Shown in pieces: positions 11,650 to 23,950 of a stretch of 64,000 nt of DNA (the first letter of the stretch is position 1; every line of letters begins with the position of its first letter). The stretch is from Falciphora oryzae. Taxonomy: Eukaryota; Ascomycota; Sordariomycetes; Magnaporthales; Magnaporthaceae. A model generated the notes under the pieces. That model did no database searches. It was not told the DNA's origin and saw nothing but the letters and a program-made list of their open reading frames with translations. The stretch covers positions 1,882,423 to 1,946,422 of the forward strand of contig JNVV01000001.1 in the NCBI GenBank assembly GCA_000733355.1, read 5' to 3'. A program made the position numbers and the translations under genes.

Positions 11650-12404
11650 TTATAGTTTTCGGGGAGAAATCAGACGCGGGAAAGTGTGTTTTTATATGCA
11701 AGGGGTGGCTGCCAGGTACAGTGCATGATATATGTTTTTGATCCAAGGTTGCGTGGGCGGGTTATCTCAGAGTCGACAATGATTCCATTTCTCAATCCTA
11801 GAGTCATTTCTTTTTTTTTTGTGCTCATAATCTCACATTGGAAAGTAAACGGACGGGGCAGAAAAGGGTCAGTCAATGTCGATGTTTCAAGCATCGACTC
11901 GAATACCTTCAATGGCACCGTCAATCCACCGTAACTAAGCTAGGTATCTATATACATGCTCCATTTTCATATCCTTTCCGAGCAAAAAGCCCAACATGCC
12001 GCTATGTATAAAAAAAATATTGCCAAACCCATATGCGCCGGGGTGCTCCTGAGCCCAAGTGTCCAATACTAACTGTTGTTCATCCAGACCCAACTAAATT
12101 CGTGTTGTCGTGCTCCCGTGATCCATATGCAAAAAAAAGTCGAGTGATACATGGTCCGAAGATAAATGCAAAATGTGGTAGAGATGGCACGTCTCTCTTA
12201 GATCAGATTATTTGACTGATCATGACGTTGTCGGGGTCGCCGTGAGTCCGCATTTAGTCGCAGGGACGACGAGCTCGTAAGCGTAAGAACGAGACCCCGA
12301 ACCCCGCGGGGGAGCCCTGCTGCCCCTTTCGGGGCGTGGCCGAAGGTGATGGCCCTCGAGCAGCGAGTAGAGAAAAAAAAGGCGTGACCGGGCCGCCGCC
12401 TCGG
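11650..12404. other. Intergenic region
   Basis: AT-richer than the flanks, with a T run at 11811-11820 and no supportable gene. It probably holds the promoter of the coiled-coil gene and the 3' flank of the micropeptide candidate. Confidence 0.5.
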
Positions 12405-12569
12405 TCAATTGTCGTCGACTATTGAGGTCTCGCCGCTGCTCGATGTGGTGGTGGCGGTGACGCTGTTCCTCGCCATCATGACTAGCCTGTAGATGCCAAA
12501 GGCGATGCCGACCAGGATGATGAAGATGATGATAACGATGATGGCGATGACGTCGTTTGGCTTGACCAT
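12405..12569 (-). CDS. Candidate single-pass membrane micropeptide (54 aa)
   Basis: The minus-strand frame from ATG (12569) to TGA (12405-12407) encodes 54 residues. It has MVKPND at the N-terminus, an uninterrupted hydrophobic helix at residues ~7-30 (rich in Ile, Val and Phe), a flanking basic YRLVMMARN segment that would be cytosolic by the positive-inside rule, and a Ser/Thr-rich tail ending VDDN. Such a clean architecture is unlikely by chance, although the ATC-rich repeat-like DNA could create Ile runs. The frame is open upstream as a Ser/Pro stretch back to a TAA 39 bases before the ATG, with possible AG acceptors, so this could also be the last exon of a spliced gene. Family unknown. 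Confidence 0.45.
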   Translation of the reverse strand: MVKPNDVIAIIVIIIFIILVGIAFGIYRLVMMARNSVTATTTSSSGETSIVDDN

Positions 12570-13815
12570 GCTGGGCGACGGGCTCGGGCTCGAGCCTGCG
12601 CTGGTTTATAAGTAGACGGCGTGGGAAAGGCCTTGTTTGCGAGCGGGATGGGCGCTCGGGATGGCGGTTATGGGATGCTGGCCTCCAGTCTCGAGTAGTC
12701 TGTCTCTCTTGACACTTCTGGAATGATGGTGGTGATGGTGGTGGTGACGGCAGTCAAGCTTGCTAGCCAAGTGCTTTTTCTGGTCTTGTCTTGCTTGATT
12801 TTTGACACAGGGAGGCCACGGCAGTGCAGAGGTGGTTTGTTCGCACGAGATAGCTGGAATGCAATCACTTCGGGACATCCCAAAGATGCGGCGTGAGCTT
12901 GCAGTTGCTGGCTTGATATAAGGTGGTTGCCCAGCCACCTGGTTGCGCCCAAGTAAACAAAATCGCAATGGCTGGGAGGGGAGCTCCAACCACCGCAAAC
13001 CAGGCGGGGCAGGGGTTAAAAGTGGAGACTCGACAGCCCACCAGTGCCTGACAGGGCCCACGTTCATTCGCCCGACCGGCTCTCCAGCCACTCTTTTTGG
13101 TCGCAGACCCCTGCTCTTTTTTTTTTTTTTTTTTTTATATCGGTCGCGTCTCTCACCCCTGACAATGAGGTCACGTCAGGCAGGCATTGCGCTGTGGGCA
13201 CCAAAAGCCTGAGAACCTCGAGGCAACGGATGGCAATCACGTCGCAAAGGTGGTATATAGAATTGTCCTTGCGAGTTGTGACTGATTTTCTTCAGCTTTG
13301 TTCTTTTTTCCTTCTGAATTCTCATCTCATTCTGGCAAGCATTTTTTCTTTTCTTTTTCTTTTTCACCTGTACCAGGTATTATAGCTCGACTGGTTCAAG
13401 TTTCAAACCACCAACTCAGGGAGATACCGTAAAGTGAAATATCCTCTGCTCATCAGCTCTTGTAGGCATGTATCATAGAATGTAACTTGCTAATTGCACA
13501 CTTCCACCTCGCCGACGACCCCACCAGAGATGGTGTCTGCCACCGTCGCTCAGTCCCCACGATACCAACGGTGCCAGCGTGCCGACTGGGTATGCACGCC
13601 TTGGACAATACGACACATCAAGCTTTTGAAACACCAGCTGGAGTCGTTTTAATCCAGACACCGAATTCAACATTTCCCCAGTCTGCTAAGAAGCAAGATG
13701 AGAGAGCTCGAGATAGGTCCGAAAGAGACGCCATAAACCAAATGCCCAAGTTCAAGAACGCCCCCCTGATATTTGTTGGATACATCTTCCCAGGTTGTTG
13801 GTTGCGAGTTTGGAT
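12570..13815. other. Intergenic region
   Basis: No supported gene. It includes a 20-base T run (13117-13136) and a T/C-rich tract near 13290-13370. It lies downstream of HP1. Confidence 0.5.
13117..13136. repeat. T homopolymer (20)
   Basis: Twenty consecutive T in intergenic DNA. Confidence 0.95.
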
Positions 13816-14851
13816 CTATGATGAATTGGTAAAGTTGATCTTTGACTCGTAGAACTTGAGCATCTGTCAAGCGAGAACCACACAAGGTCAGCAAAACAGG
13901 TCCAGGCCGCAGTGGCTGATGATTAACTTGGGGGCCGATGTATGCGCTATATCGGACGCATGTGTCGGGGCTTGTCGGCTCCATACCTTTTGGGGGGCGC
14001 GGGTGTAGGCTTGCTGAGCCTTGTGCTGCGACTTCTCGCCGTTTTTCCAAGTGAGCCAGACGATGAGGTCGCCGTTCACGTCCCGCGTCATATCGACCTG
14101 ATCGATATGGTCCTCCCAGCTGCCTGCTGGAGGCTTCCACGCCGCCGGCTTCCGCGTCTCGGATGCATCCGAATCTACCGCAGCACTGCCGTTGAACCGC
14201 GATTTCTTAGTCGATGAGGGGGTGCCGGATGTCGACGGCCGGCCTCGTTTCTTGTTCTTCGTTGCCTTCTGGCTAGCTTTATAGAGGGCTTGCACGCCTC
14301 CTATTTTGTTCAGGTAGTCATCGAGGATAGAGTCGGCAGTGCCTCTGCGCAAGTTACCCAAGAGTTTTAGTCAGCGTGCTGTCACTGACAAGCTACATTT
14401 CGGGCAATGGTGGGGGCCATGCAGCCGGATCCGTACCGAAGGTTCTCCTCCGGCTCCCACGTCCGGTCCTCCTTCTTATCGAATCCCTCCCACTTGACCT
14501 CAAACCGTGGGTTTCCCTGGTGAAAGCGGCGTCAGCGACGTGACACGTGGAGCCGTTTGGGGCGCCCGCTCGACGGGAGCTCACATCTTCCGCGATCATA
14601 TGCGACATGATCTTCTCAACGACGTACTCGTCACCCTCCTCCTCCTCGTCATCATCTGCGCCATCGTCATTATCGTCGGCGGGCGCGTTGGCGGCGCCGT
14701 CGTCCAGATCGTTGTCGTCGTCTAGGTCTTCCTTCGGCTCCGTGTATTTAACCGGCTTCTTGTCGCGCTTCGTGGGAACGACCTCGAGGCCGTTCTCCCC
14801 GTCCGACATATCCTCGTCGCTAATGGCTGCAGTGCGAGTCGAGGAGCGCAT
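13816..14851 (-). CDS. hpo: Heterochromatin protein 1 (chromodomain + chromo shadow domain)
   Basis: Four exons on the minus strand, 14851-14585, 14516-14437, 14344-13987 and 13863-13816, give 250 residues. The N-terminus is very acidic (Asp/Glu at ~40-73). The chromodomain runs from ~75 to 130: EYVVEKIMSH, then FEVKWEGF and TWEPEENL, with Tyr76 and the Trp and Phe of KWEGF at the aromatic-cage positions that bind H3K9me. A basic hinge (KKRGRPSTSG, SSTKKSRF) follows. The chromo shadow domain (~190-247: GSWEDHIDQV, DLIVWLTWKNG) is completed only by the 16-codon last exon, MLKFYESKINF, the conserved C-terminal dimerisation helix. All three introns have GT-AG ends and keep frame. The protein should form heterochromatin with a DIM-5/Clr4-type H3K9 methylase. 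The symbol follows the Neurospora name. Confidence 0.95.
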
Positions 14852-16100
14852 GATGTCAGTGTTTACTGGTCCTGGCCGGGGTGGTCTCCGCGGGCCTTGC
14901 GGCAGGCGATGGAGGAGAGAGGGATGCACAGCCGAAATGGGCAAGGACACGAGCGCGGCGCGGGTGGGACGCGACGGGCGGACGGCACAAGAGAAGCTGC
15001 ACGGGCGGGGATTCTCTGCAACAAATGAGCGTGGTGCTACCTACCTGGAGGCATCGCGAATAATCTAATGCTTCAGCGTCCAAAGCGGCTGTTTGTCAGT
15101 AGAATTGGCAGCGTGGCAAGCCCGGGCGCAATTCGGCGACTACAATCTGCACGATCCTTGGATCCTGAGTGGCCGTGATCACGAACGCGACGGGACTTCG
15201 ATGTTCCAGCCTGGAAAGAGCGATTGATGGGTGGCTGGGGCTGGAATCCCCGCCACTCTCCACTCCAGCGTCTGAGCTTCCACCCGTTTGCAAAGTGGCT
15301 CGAGGCCAATGAGCCACGGCGGGCGCGTGCCACAAGCCGACAGGTGGAAACGTTAGTTTAGCCAACCCTGGTTGACTTCAATTAAACGCCTGGGCCGTGG
15401 ATCGCATCCTCCCTTGCCTCGCGATTCGCGAGGAGGCCAGCAGCAAGAGTTGCTGGAGCCCCAATGCTAGCGGCAAGCCTTGGAGCAAGCCGACGAGGTC
15501 TAGAAGGCCAGAGACCAAGGAGGAAAACGAGAATCATAGCGCAGCTATCACGTGCTACAGTAGCGCGGGAGCGACGTGCCATGCGGACCTTGCCGTCTAG
15601 CTTGCCTTCACCCGCCCGCCGCCGTCGGGTTGGAGAGGAGAAAGAGGCCAGGCGAAAGGCTAGGAGGGAGACAACGGACCGATGAGACGCCAATAGGCGA
15701 CACGGCGCGTGTCGAACGCACGCCCAATCCTCGTCATCGAGATGGGACGATAGAAGGATTTTGCTCGAAGCGCTGAGGGAGGGAGGGCAGGGAGATCAAA
15801 TGACACTCTCGTAATATACGGCCCAGGTTCAACAGTCACGTTCTTTCAGCATTTCGTATGAAGATCGTATTGGCTTGCAAGTACCGTTTCCCGGAACCTG
15901 CCTTCTTGAGAGCCGGGGCGTAACATGGTTCCCTTGAAGCCACTTTGGCGTGCTCCATTTTACTCATCCCAGCACCCCCGTCACTGGGGCAAACTGGCCC
16001 GTGGTGATGCTGGCCGTGATGTTCTGCACAAGAGACAACAATGAAAAACACGCAAGTTCGGAAAGGCGAGCACAGCATTCGACGGATGCTGGCCTGCAAG

Positions 16101-16134
<34 letters not shown>

Positions 16135-19100
16135 CAAACAGAAGATTATAAGAGCTTCCGAGAAATGTGCGCAGTACAGCATCCCTGAACTATGCCTCGG
16201 CCGACTGAACATTTCGCGACTTGCCTATCTGAGCGGAAATCGGCCCCAGTGGGGAAACGTTTTTTTTCTCTCTTTTGCATGGGCTCACCGAACACGACGA
16301 TACCGCGGCCGAGCAACCAGATGTTCCGTATCCATACAACGTCATCTCCGTATTGACCGAGGCCCAAGGAGAATTATTTCTCCACTCCAGATGCCAAATC
16401 ATGTCACGTCTCGCCGGGCTTTGTTTTCATAGGCATTGTCAGCATCAACAGCTGGATGAGGGAAAAGGAGAACATTAAAAGCCCCATGCATCGAGCATGG
16501 CGCATTCACCACGAACGCCACGACGGTCCAGTGCTAGAGGTTGCTGCGCAGGGAAAGGGGTGAAGCATATGCATTTTCGTAGCTAGCCACTGTGATGTCG
16601 GCCAAGCAAAGCTATAGCAAAAGGTGCACGTTCTTGATAAGATCTGATGGGCGCACTAAGCCCGATGGATAAATGCGTCTCCACGATTCGTGCGTGATAT
16701 GCGATATTATACCTGTGCATCGATAATAAAACGGGTCGATATGTAGATTAGTGCATCGAGATGCTGCGACCTCCCTCCCCACGCCCGCCGCCCACCCACT
16801 CTGCTAGCCAGATTGGGTTTATACCGGCCCGGGTACCTGCTTTCTTCTGCCCACGTCTGGTAGTATCCGTGTTCAGTCACGGACGCGCGGGGGCGCGCGG
16901 TGGGAATCCGCGAGATAATACCACGAGAGCAAAATGACGGTTGCGACGTCGTCCGCAATGGCATGCGTGGCCACGGCCGCATTCAGCAAAAGGAAAGAAA
17001 AGAAAGGCTGGGCCAGCCCGTCGCTTCTCTCGGTACGGGCGTGCCCAGTCTGCCAGGCGGTCCATCATCAACCTCGCGCCTCCAGCGGGGGAAACCCCCT
17101 TTATTTGGGCGGGCCGACCGGGCTGGCGCGTTAGACGGACATTTTGTGTGCTGCTGCTGTGTGTGTGCCCGGCGGTGGCCGGTTGGGCGAGCTGTTGCAT
17201 CTCGACGGGGACCAAAGCACCCGATTAAGATGATGGACGGGTCTGAATGTCACTCTGTGTGGATTTGTCCTTTTCGCGTGGCGCGTGCGGTTTGGCCACT
17301 GGTCGGTGCAAGTGCGCTGCCCTCCACTCTGCGAACTCGGAGTGGTGCGTTGCGCCCTGCGGTTAGCTCGCAAGACTCTCCGTCTGCATCCGCGCGTCTC
17401 CACCACAGATCAAGCCGGAGAGATGCTCGGATCTGCTCGACCACAACCGCCGGCGGGGAAAGGTGCTGATGGCTTCATTAACGACCACTTCGGATAACAC
17501 CTCGACGTGCAAGGCAGCTCCCAGTCAGGCCGGGCCAAGTCAGGTGGCTGGATAGAGCAGACATGGAGCCGACCATGCCTCGGGTTATTTCCATCCGGGA
17601 ATATCACATTCACGCACGCATTCGGCCAGGAACAATTCATTCTCTGCACCGCTTCGTTTAGCGACCGTGACGGCGGCGAGATGTGTCTGTCCGGAGATTG
17701 TGAAAGCGCCCAAGGTTTGGAATAATTTTGGAAATGCAAGCCCCCGCCGACTGCGTGGCACTAGAGATGCAGCCTCCTGAGCCTGTGCCTGATTTGTCTT
17801 GGTGCCGCTTTTAGCCTGCATATGTTGCATATCAGGCCATGCTTGCTTTTGTCAACGATTTGCGCCGCGAGGCTGCGGGCCACCCACCGCCCCAGCTGGA
17901 TGGGAGAAAAGAGGAGGGACTATGGAGAAGTCGCGGCCAGCGGAGGGCATTCTGCAGATAGGAGCACAAATTGCGAGCCTTGGACATTTCAATAGAGATG
18001 AAAGGAACAACAATGGAGCAGGGGCCTGGGTATTGTTCCTAAAGGCTGGGTTCCAGAATCTCGGTGCTTGGGGGTTCATGTTGGAACCGTGGGAGCAGCC
18101 AGCTCCTTGCAAATGGAGCAGGGCAGGAGAATGTCCAGCAACTGACAGCCAAGCGCCCACACGTATCCCCGAAGCGGGAGATTTGGACGCACACTCTCTT
18201 TTGTTCTTCGCCGCAAGCATATCCCTCCTTCTGATCTGATCGGGTGGCTTGGAAAAATTATGGAAAAAGCCCGAACGGACTGCCCTATCTGCCTGGGGGA
18301 CTTTCGCTTAGGTTGGCCTGCGTGCATGCCTCCGAAGACGTTGATAGTTACCGTAAAGAAAGCTGGAGGTCCCTTCCGCAGGCTCCAAACCCACAGACAT
18401 GCGACTAATAACGGGCGCAGACGCTGAGAGAGGAACAAGCCGGGCCCACACCCACACGGGTCTTGTTCCACCCTGGAGAATGGCCAGGGCCTGGGCGGTT
18501 TCTCTGAGGAACAAACAAACAAAACGGCCACCGCAGAAGCGAGTCGATGCCCCGGTTGAGAAACGGAACCTGGCCGAGAGCACCCGCCCACTTGCCTGGG
18601 CGGAGCCGCGGGAAACGAGGCCTTGGCCAGGTGGCCTGGCGCCCTAGAGGTGCACGTCCCACCCACTCTAGCACCTGGGCAACCCAAGAAACAGCTTGAG
18701 ACCCCTGTCATCTGAACTCCAGTGCGAGCGAGGCGCCCCGACCACGACGGGACCTTTCACATTGGATCCCGCGCCCGCCCGCCGAGGGAAAAAAAAAAAT
18801 CCTACGACTGCACCGCGGCTTTTTTTATTTCCTGCCCTCCCCATCCAACGGGTCACCCCCGGCCCTCTGTCCAGATCAGCAAGCGAACGACGGAAAGAGT
18901 AGTCGAAACCCTCGTACGCCAGGGGTGTGTGTGGTGGAAAGCGGCCGGCCCCCATTGGCCAACGCGGCGAGGCACTCCCGAGCAGAGGCCAGTCGCAGCG
19001 GCGGCGTTGCAGTCATAATTTAACGAGCTACTGCAGCTCCAACAAGGGGAGGGCAGGCCATGGGCAGGGACGGGGACGCCCTCTCACACTGGCGTCCCCT

Positions 19101-20057
19101 CTTCCATTGTACATGCGTCTGCAGTAGCGCCCTTTCTTCTCTTCTCTCCCTCTCGCTCATCCTCCCGCCCCGGGCGGCCTGCATGACGAGAAGCAGCAGC
19201 GCGTCGGTAGCGCGAGCTTGAGGAACGCGTTTGGAGATCACACGTATAGAAGCCCAAATACCAAGCGTCCCTCTCCGCCGGATGGGAAGCTTCCCGTGGG
19301 TCCAGACTGTGACCACCGGCACGCCCCTCCTGTCCATCTTCCCACACGGCCATCTCCTCGCGTTGTATTATTTGCTCCTCTTCCAAGGCAAGGGCAGGGG
19401 GGCCCGCTGGCCTGTCATCGGTCGGCTTGGATGCCCTTAGCGTTGGATGCTTCCACTCCCACTCCACTCCCCATGTCCTCTGGATAACCCCCGTCCACGG
19501 CCTACGACGCATCGACAGAGTGCGATGGTACATAATTCCACTGAGGGCTAATCCGCCTACGATTGGTACGTACCCAGCACAGCCGAAGTGCAGGCGAGAG
19601 AGCGTGTGCGTGGGCCTACAGGGCGAGGGGGAGAAAAAAAGACACAAGACCGTTGATACCCTCTCCCGCGTGCAGGGCACATCACTCTCAACAGAGGCCC
19701 CACGCACCTTTCCTCGTCCTCCACACACCCAAAGGCATACTTTTATCCATAGGGTATTCCCATCCATCACGTTCCCGCTCCTTCTGCTCTCGACCACCAC
19801 GTAGCAAAGTGTGCCGCCAGCCTGCCGCCATCCGCCCGCCGCTGCATCGCGAACTCGCGGCCTTGCCAGCCTGTTCGATCTTCTTGATGGCATGCAGAGC
19901 CCGTGCTACCTCGGTAGAGCAACTGCGTGTCACGTCGACCGCCGATAGGGCCCGCTGCCCGACGCTCCTCTCATACATCAAGAAGCAAACGGCACAGCGG
20001 TAGCGGCAGCTTCTTGTGGGGTCGGCACGGAAGGCGCAACGGCGCGGGGAGCGAGCC
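14852..20057. other. 5.2 kb region without supportable gene
   Basis: Between the divergent HP1 and zinc-knuckle genes I found no reading frame with recognisable domains, signal peptide or coherent spliced structure. It contains a 33-base A run (16101-16133). Base composition is not strongly AT-rich, so it does not look like a heavily RIP-mutated relic. No tRNA-like A/B boxes were noticed. Long CT-rich leaders, non-coding RNA or unrecognised small genes are possible. Confidence 0.5.
16101..16133. repeat. A homopolymer (33)
   Basis: Thirty-three consecutive A, the longest homopolymer in the window. It could be a retroposed poly(A) tail, but no adjoining element or target-site duplication was recognised. 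Confidence 0.95.
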
Positions 20058-22320
20058 ATGGCCGGGTCCGAGGAGCAGCAGCCGCAGCAGCAGCAGTCAG
20101 TCGAGCAGCCTACGACGAAGGCACCCAAGGATAAGAACTGCCCCTACTGCGGGCAGGCCTTCACGTCGTCCTCGCTCGGCAGACATCTCGACCTGTATAT
20201 CAAGGAGAAGAACCCGAAGCCGCCAGATGGCCTCCACGATGTCGACGAGATCCGAAAGCTACGAGGGAGCATCACGAGGAGGCACCCGCGCGCCTCGCTT
20301 GGCCGCCGGGAGACGCTGACTCCGGTGGGCACGCCGACGACTGCGTCCAGGAGGAGTCCGAATTCGGACGCCGAAGGGTCCACGCCGAGGTCTCCTGCGC
20401 TCCCCAAGTCGGCCACTGTCGGCGGGCACGGCTTCGCGGCGAGATGGGATGGCGGCGCCGGCTCGGCCGCCGGCGACACCCCGGGCCGGGGCACTGACCA
20501 GGCGCCAGACTCGGCGAGGAGACCTGTGCCAACGAGGGCTGTCAGCAGGCACATGGTCAAGGCTCAGTTCGACATGAAGCAGAAGATCCAGGATGCGCTA
20601 GATACGTCGAGGGCGGCCGAGCTAGCGCTGCGGGAGCTTGTCAGCTCGTGGAAAGCAGCCAAGTATGTTTGCTCTCGCCCAGTCCCGAGGAAACGAAACA
20701 TTTGACACAATGTTTCGAAACAATGACGGCCCCTCCCCCGTCGGAAGCGAAACATGGCTTACTGACCTGTCACCTTTTGCACTGCCGCGTAGGACCCACA
20801 TCGACGTCAACTCGATGCCGTTCGATTTCCAACCGCTATCCCTTGATTTCCCAGCACTGGCGCTCCAGTGCCTGCAGCCACCGCCAACGCTCTTCTCCTC
20901 GACCCAGCACCCCACGCCAACCTCATGGTCCATCTTGCCACCCGGGCAGAAGCAATTTGAGGCTCTGACAGCCTACTTCCGCGACGAGTTCCAGAGGTGG
21001 AAGATCAAGTGCGCCGCCGCCACGACCGCCATCGAAGAAGACCTCAGCTATCCCTCCGCCCACAGCGCCGCCCATGCCGAAAGCAAGGAGGCGATCAAGA
21101 CGGCTGAGAAGGCCGCCGAGACTCTCGAGGCCCAGGTGACGGAGCACTTGCAGTCGGCGTACGCGGTCTGGGAGGGACTCCCTCCGCAGCGACAGAGCGA
21201 GCTGTGGGTATTGGAACTCGCCCGCGGTGTGGGACGCAAGCAGAGTGAGGTGGACAAGCTGAAGGAGACGCAGCAGTCGATGAAGCAGGAGAACGCTCAC
21301 CTCAAGGCCCAGATCGAGCAGCTCAGCCGTGTGCACCAGCCGCGGGAGTTCACCATGCTCTCCCCCACCACAATACCCATGAAAGAGGGCATGCTCGACT
21401 TCCTGCACGAGCAAAGTGTCGTCCATGGCCGTAAGGGCGTGGCTTTCACCCTGGACGACAGGCAGTCGGATGTGAACACAATCGTTGCCAAGACAATCGA
21501 CAGGTGGAAGAGTGTAATTGTCACTGCCAGGTCGGCCAACACCCTGAACGCCCAGAGGCCACTGGACCAAGCCGCCGCGCCCTCACCCTCACCCGCACCT
21601 CCGGCAGAGGGCAGCTCTCAGACCGCAGTTACGGCTGCCTCGGCCGCTGCGTCAACACCTATGACGGCAGCTCCTCAGCCGAGGCCGCAACAGCTGCAGC
21701 AACAGCCGCAGCCACAACCGCAGCAGCAGCAGCAACCGAAAATACCTCCTGTGCCGCCCATACCACAACAGCATATGCCAGTTCCGACACTGCAGCCAGC
21801 ACCGAAACCACGAAACCTGGAGACAGCCACCGTGTCTTTCGAGCAGCCCCGAGTCGCAACTGCCAGCCCACCCGAGCCGTCACCTGTCGAAGTGAAGAGC
21901 ACGCCCCTATTGCTCGATGATACGAGCGACCTGGATGCCGACGCTGAGATGGACGACGACGAGGAGGGGTACGCCGCAATGAGCGCGCCAATGGCCAAGC
22001 CCATGGTCACAACCGCACCTCTCTCGATGCCCATGCAGGCAACACCGAAGCTCGAAGTGCAACGGACGAGGGGACCCGCACAGAGGGCAACGGCAGCAGC
22101 CGGTAGTCCGTATGCGCGGAGTGCCAGCCACGCGGCGACTGGCGCCGGCGTACGTGGCAAGGGCTCCGCGCTCAGCAATCGCTCCGTGACCAACATCGGC
22201 TCGGCCATGCAGCGTCACGTCGCTAGGGGAGGTAACATGGCGGCTTTCGCGGCGCAACCTGATATGGGTGTCCCAATCCAGGACACGGGTGGCGGCGGCG
22301 ACCCCATGTTTATGGACTAG
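20058..22320 (+). CDS. Zinc-knuckle / coiled-coil / Gln-rich disordered protein
   Basis: Exons 20058-20662 and 20793-22320 give 710 residues. A Gln-rich start precedes a single zinc-knuckle-like motif near residues 30-45: CPYCGQAF, then SLGRHLDLY. This follows the C2HC pattern (CxxC, x11, His, x4) but has Tyr where the last Cys is expected. The following KNPKPPDGLHDVDEIRKLRG stretch looks conserved. The middle is helical and charged (DMKQKIQDALDTSRAAELALREL; later KLKETQQSMKQENAHLKAQIEQL coiled coil). The last third is Pro/Gln/Ala-rich with an acidic patch (DLDADAEMDDDEE). The 130-base intron has a GTATGT donor and a CGTAG acceptor. The upstream frame begins with GTG, so the first ATG (20058) is used. 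A nuclear role is plausible but unproven. Confidence 0.85.
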
Positions 22321-23950
22321 CCAGCCTAGCGCTTCGTCCAAGGATCAAGAACCCTAAAGGCCCGCGGGGATCAACTGCCATCGCCTCACGGCCCCAAGGA
22401 GTGATGAGCCCCTGGTCTCAAGGAGATGATGAGACCTCGGGACGATTAGTTGTGACAGTGATACCCGACACTACTTACCTAATATCGGCACCAACCGCGC
22501 CGGGCATCGCATCATGCGGAGGCATGACTGTCGCGTGGCTCGCGAGGAGATGCCTCGAATACCCACCAAACGTCGCTCGCCAGCACCTTTTCCTTTTTCT
22601 TCTTCTCTTCTCTTTTGGCTGCCGACTTGGGTTTTATTTATTCTTGTAATCATAATTGCAAGGGGTGCCGTCTCTCTGCAGCCTGATGAGACGGCTCCCA
22701 TCGACCTTTTAACTTTATGATCTTCTTATTCTTTTTTTCATTTTGGAATGTTTTATTAGCCCCCGGCCGAGCAACGTCTCGAGGGAGTGTACTGGGCACT
22801 TAGCGCTTTTCATTTATGGGGGTTTTGGGAAGACAAGATTCCCGGGAATTTCGATTGTTGTAATAGACGGAGGGCGCGCCTCGCCCAAATTTCTAGGAGA
22901 AAAGGGATTACAGGGTTTTTGTCGCCCGATCCCACGCCTTTGATCTGATTCGGTCGGAGACTTTTGATTTTTATCTCCCGATCTTTTGTGGACTCGATGA
23001 CGATGTTGGTATGCGGGCGCCTCGAATGCCGGAGCCCCAGCTTCCATCCCGGGCCTGCTGTTTCACGTCGGCAACCAGGGGCTCACCTGGCAAAGAATTC
23101 CGGCCCCTCGGGAAAGACAGCAGAATAGAGATTTCGTCAGATCTCATATTCTGGAGCCGGCATGGCACGAGAGGACCAACTGGCCCTGTCCCGTTGGGAC
23201 GCGGGTGTTAGCTCGTTCAGCCTGACGAGGCTAAATTGGTTGTTTTATGCGAGCCTGGTCTGGAGCCCCTCAAGAGGCCCTTTGCGAAAACAAGGTACCA
23301 CCGGCAGGGGCAGCTCTTGGGTGTCTGGCAAGCAACCAACATCGAGCGACAGCACTTCTGCATCGAAGTAGATAACCAACTAAGGTGGTCAAGGGCTCAA
23401 AAAATCGGACCTCTAAAACAATAGGAAGAGAGAAAGTAAGAGCCTGATATCTAAGAACTGAGACAAAGGGCGAACTCGAGGGAGGACGGCGCCATTCTCA
23501 CGTAATCGGACGGGGCTTGGAATTGAGAGGCCAGGCGAGATGGTCTTTGCCTATGGACAGTGTTTTTTCTGCTCCCGATTTCATTTTTACTTTCCTCGTT
23601 TTTCACTACCTAAAGTACGTTCCTATGTTGTGGTTTATTGAAGGAAGCAAAGCCTCAAGCTATGCCCCTGAAACCGGGCTGTGGCTAAACACCTGAAGAT
23701 GAGCCACATTAACCACTTTAAACCCTGGCCCGCACACGACATCCTGGGACCCGCCCCCACTGACTCACTGGCCGTCGACATTGACTCGACGGCGCTCTGA
23801 ATTACCCCGCGCCAGTTCCTATGATTTTTTTGATTTTTTTTTGAAGGCGCCCAACCACGCAACGGCGGCCAGGCCAAAACAACAACCACCTACCACGCAT
23901 CTACGGATTTTGCCATTGACGCGGCGTTCGACACGCTCCAGGTTGCAAAG
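22321..23950. other. Intergenic region
   Basis: 3' flank of the zinc-knuckle gene and promoter/leader of the lysyl-tRNA synthetase gene. No coherent coding frame was found. Confidence 0.5.

Noticed and set aside
13395..13420. GGTTCAAGTTTC-like tRNA B-box
   Set aside because: No pairing T-arm, no A-box and no acceptor stem around it.
17799..18239. + strand frame with hydrophobic ends resembling a secreted protein
   Set aside because: Starts with TTG rather than ATG; the hydrophobic stretch at the start lacks a proper signal-peptide context.
19084..19893. Minus-strand frame of 269 codons
   Set aside because: Composition (Arg/Trp/Gly/Cys mixed) is unlike real proteins and no motif was found.
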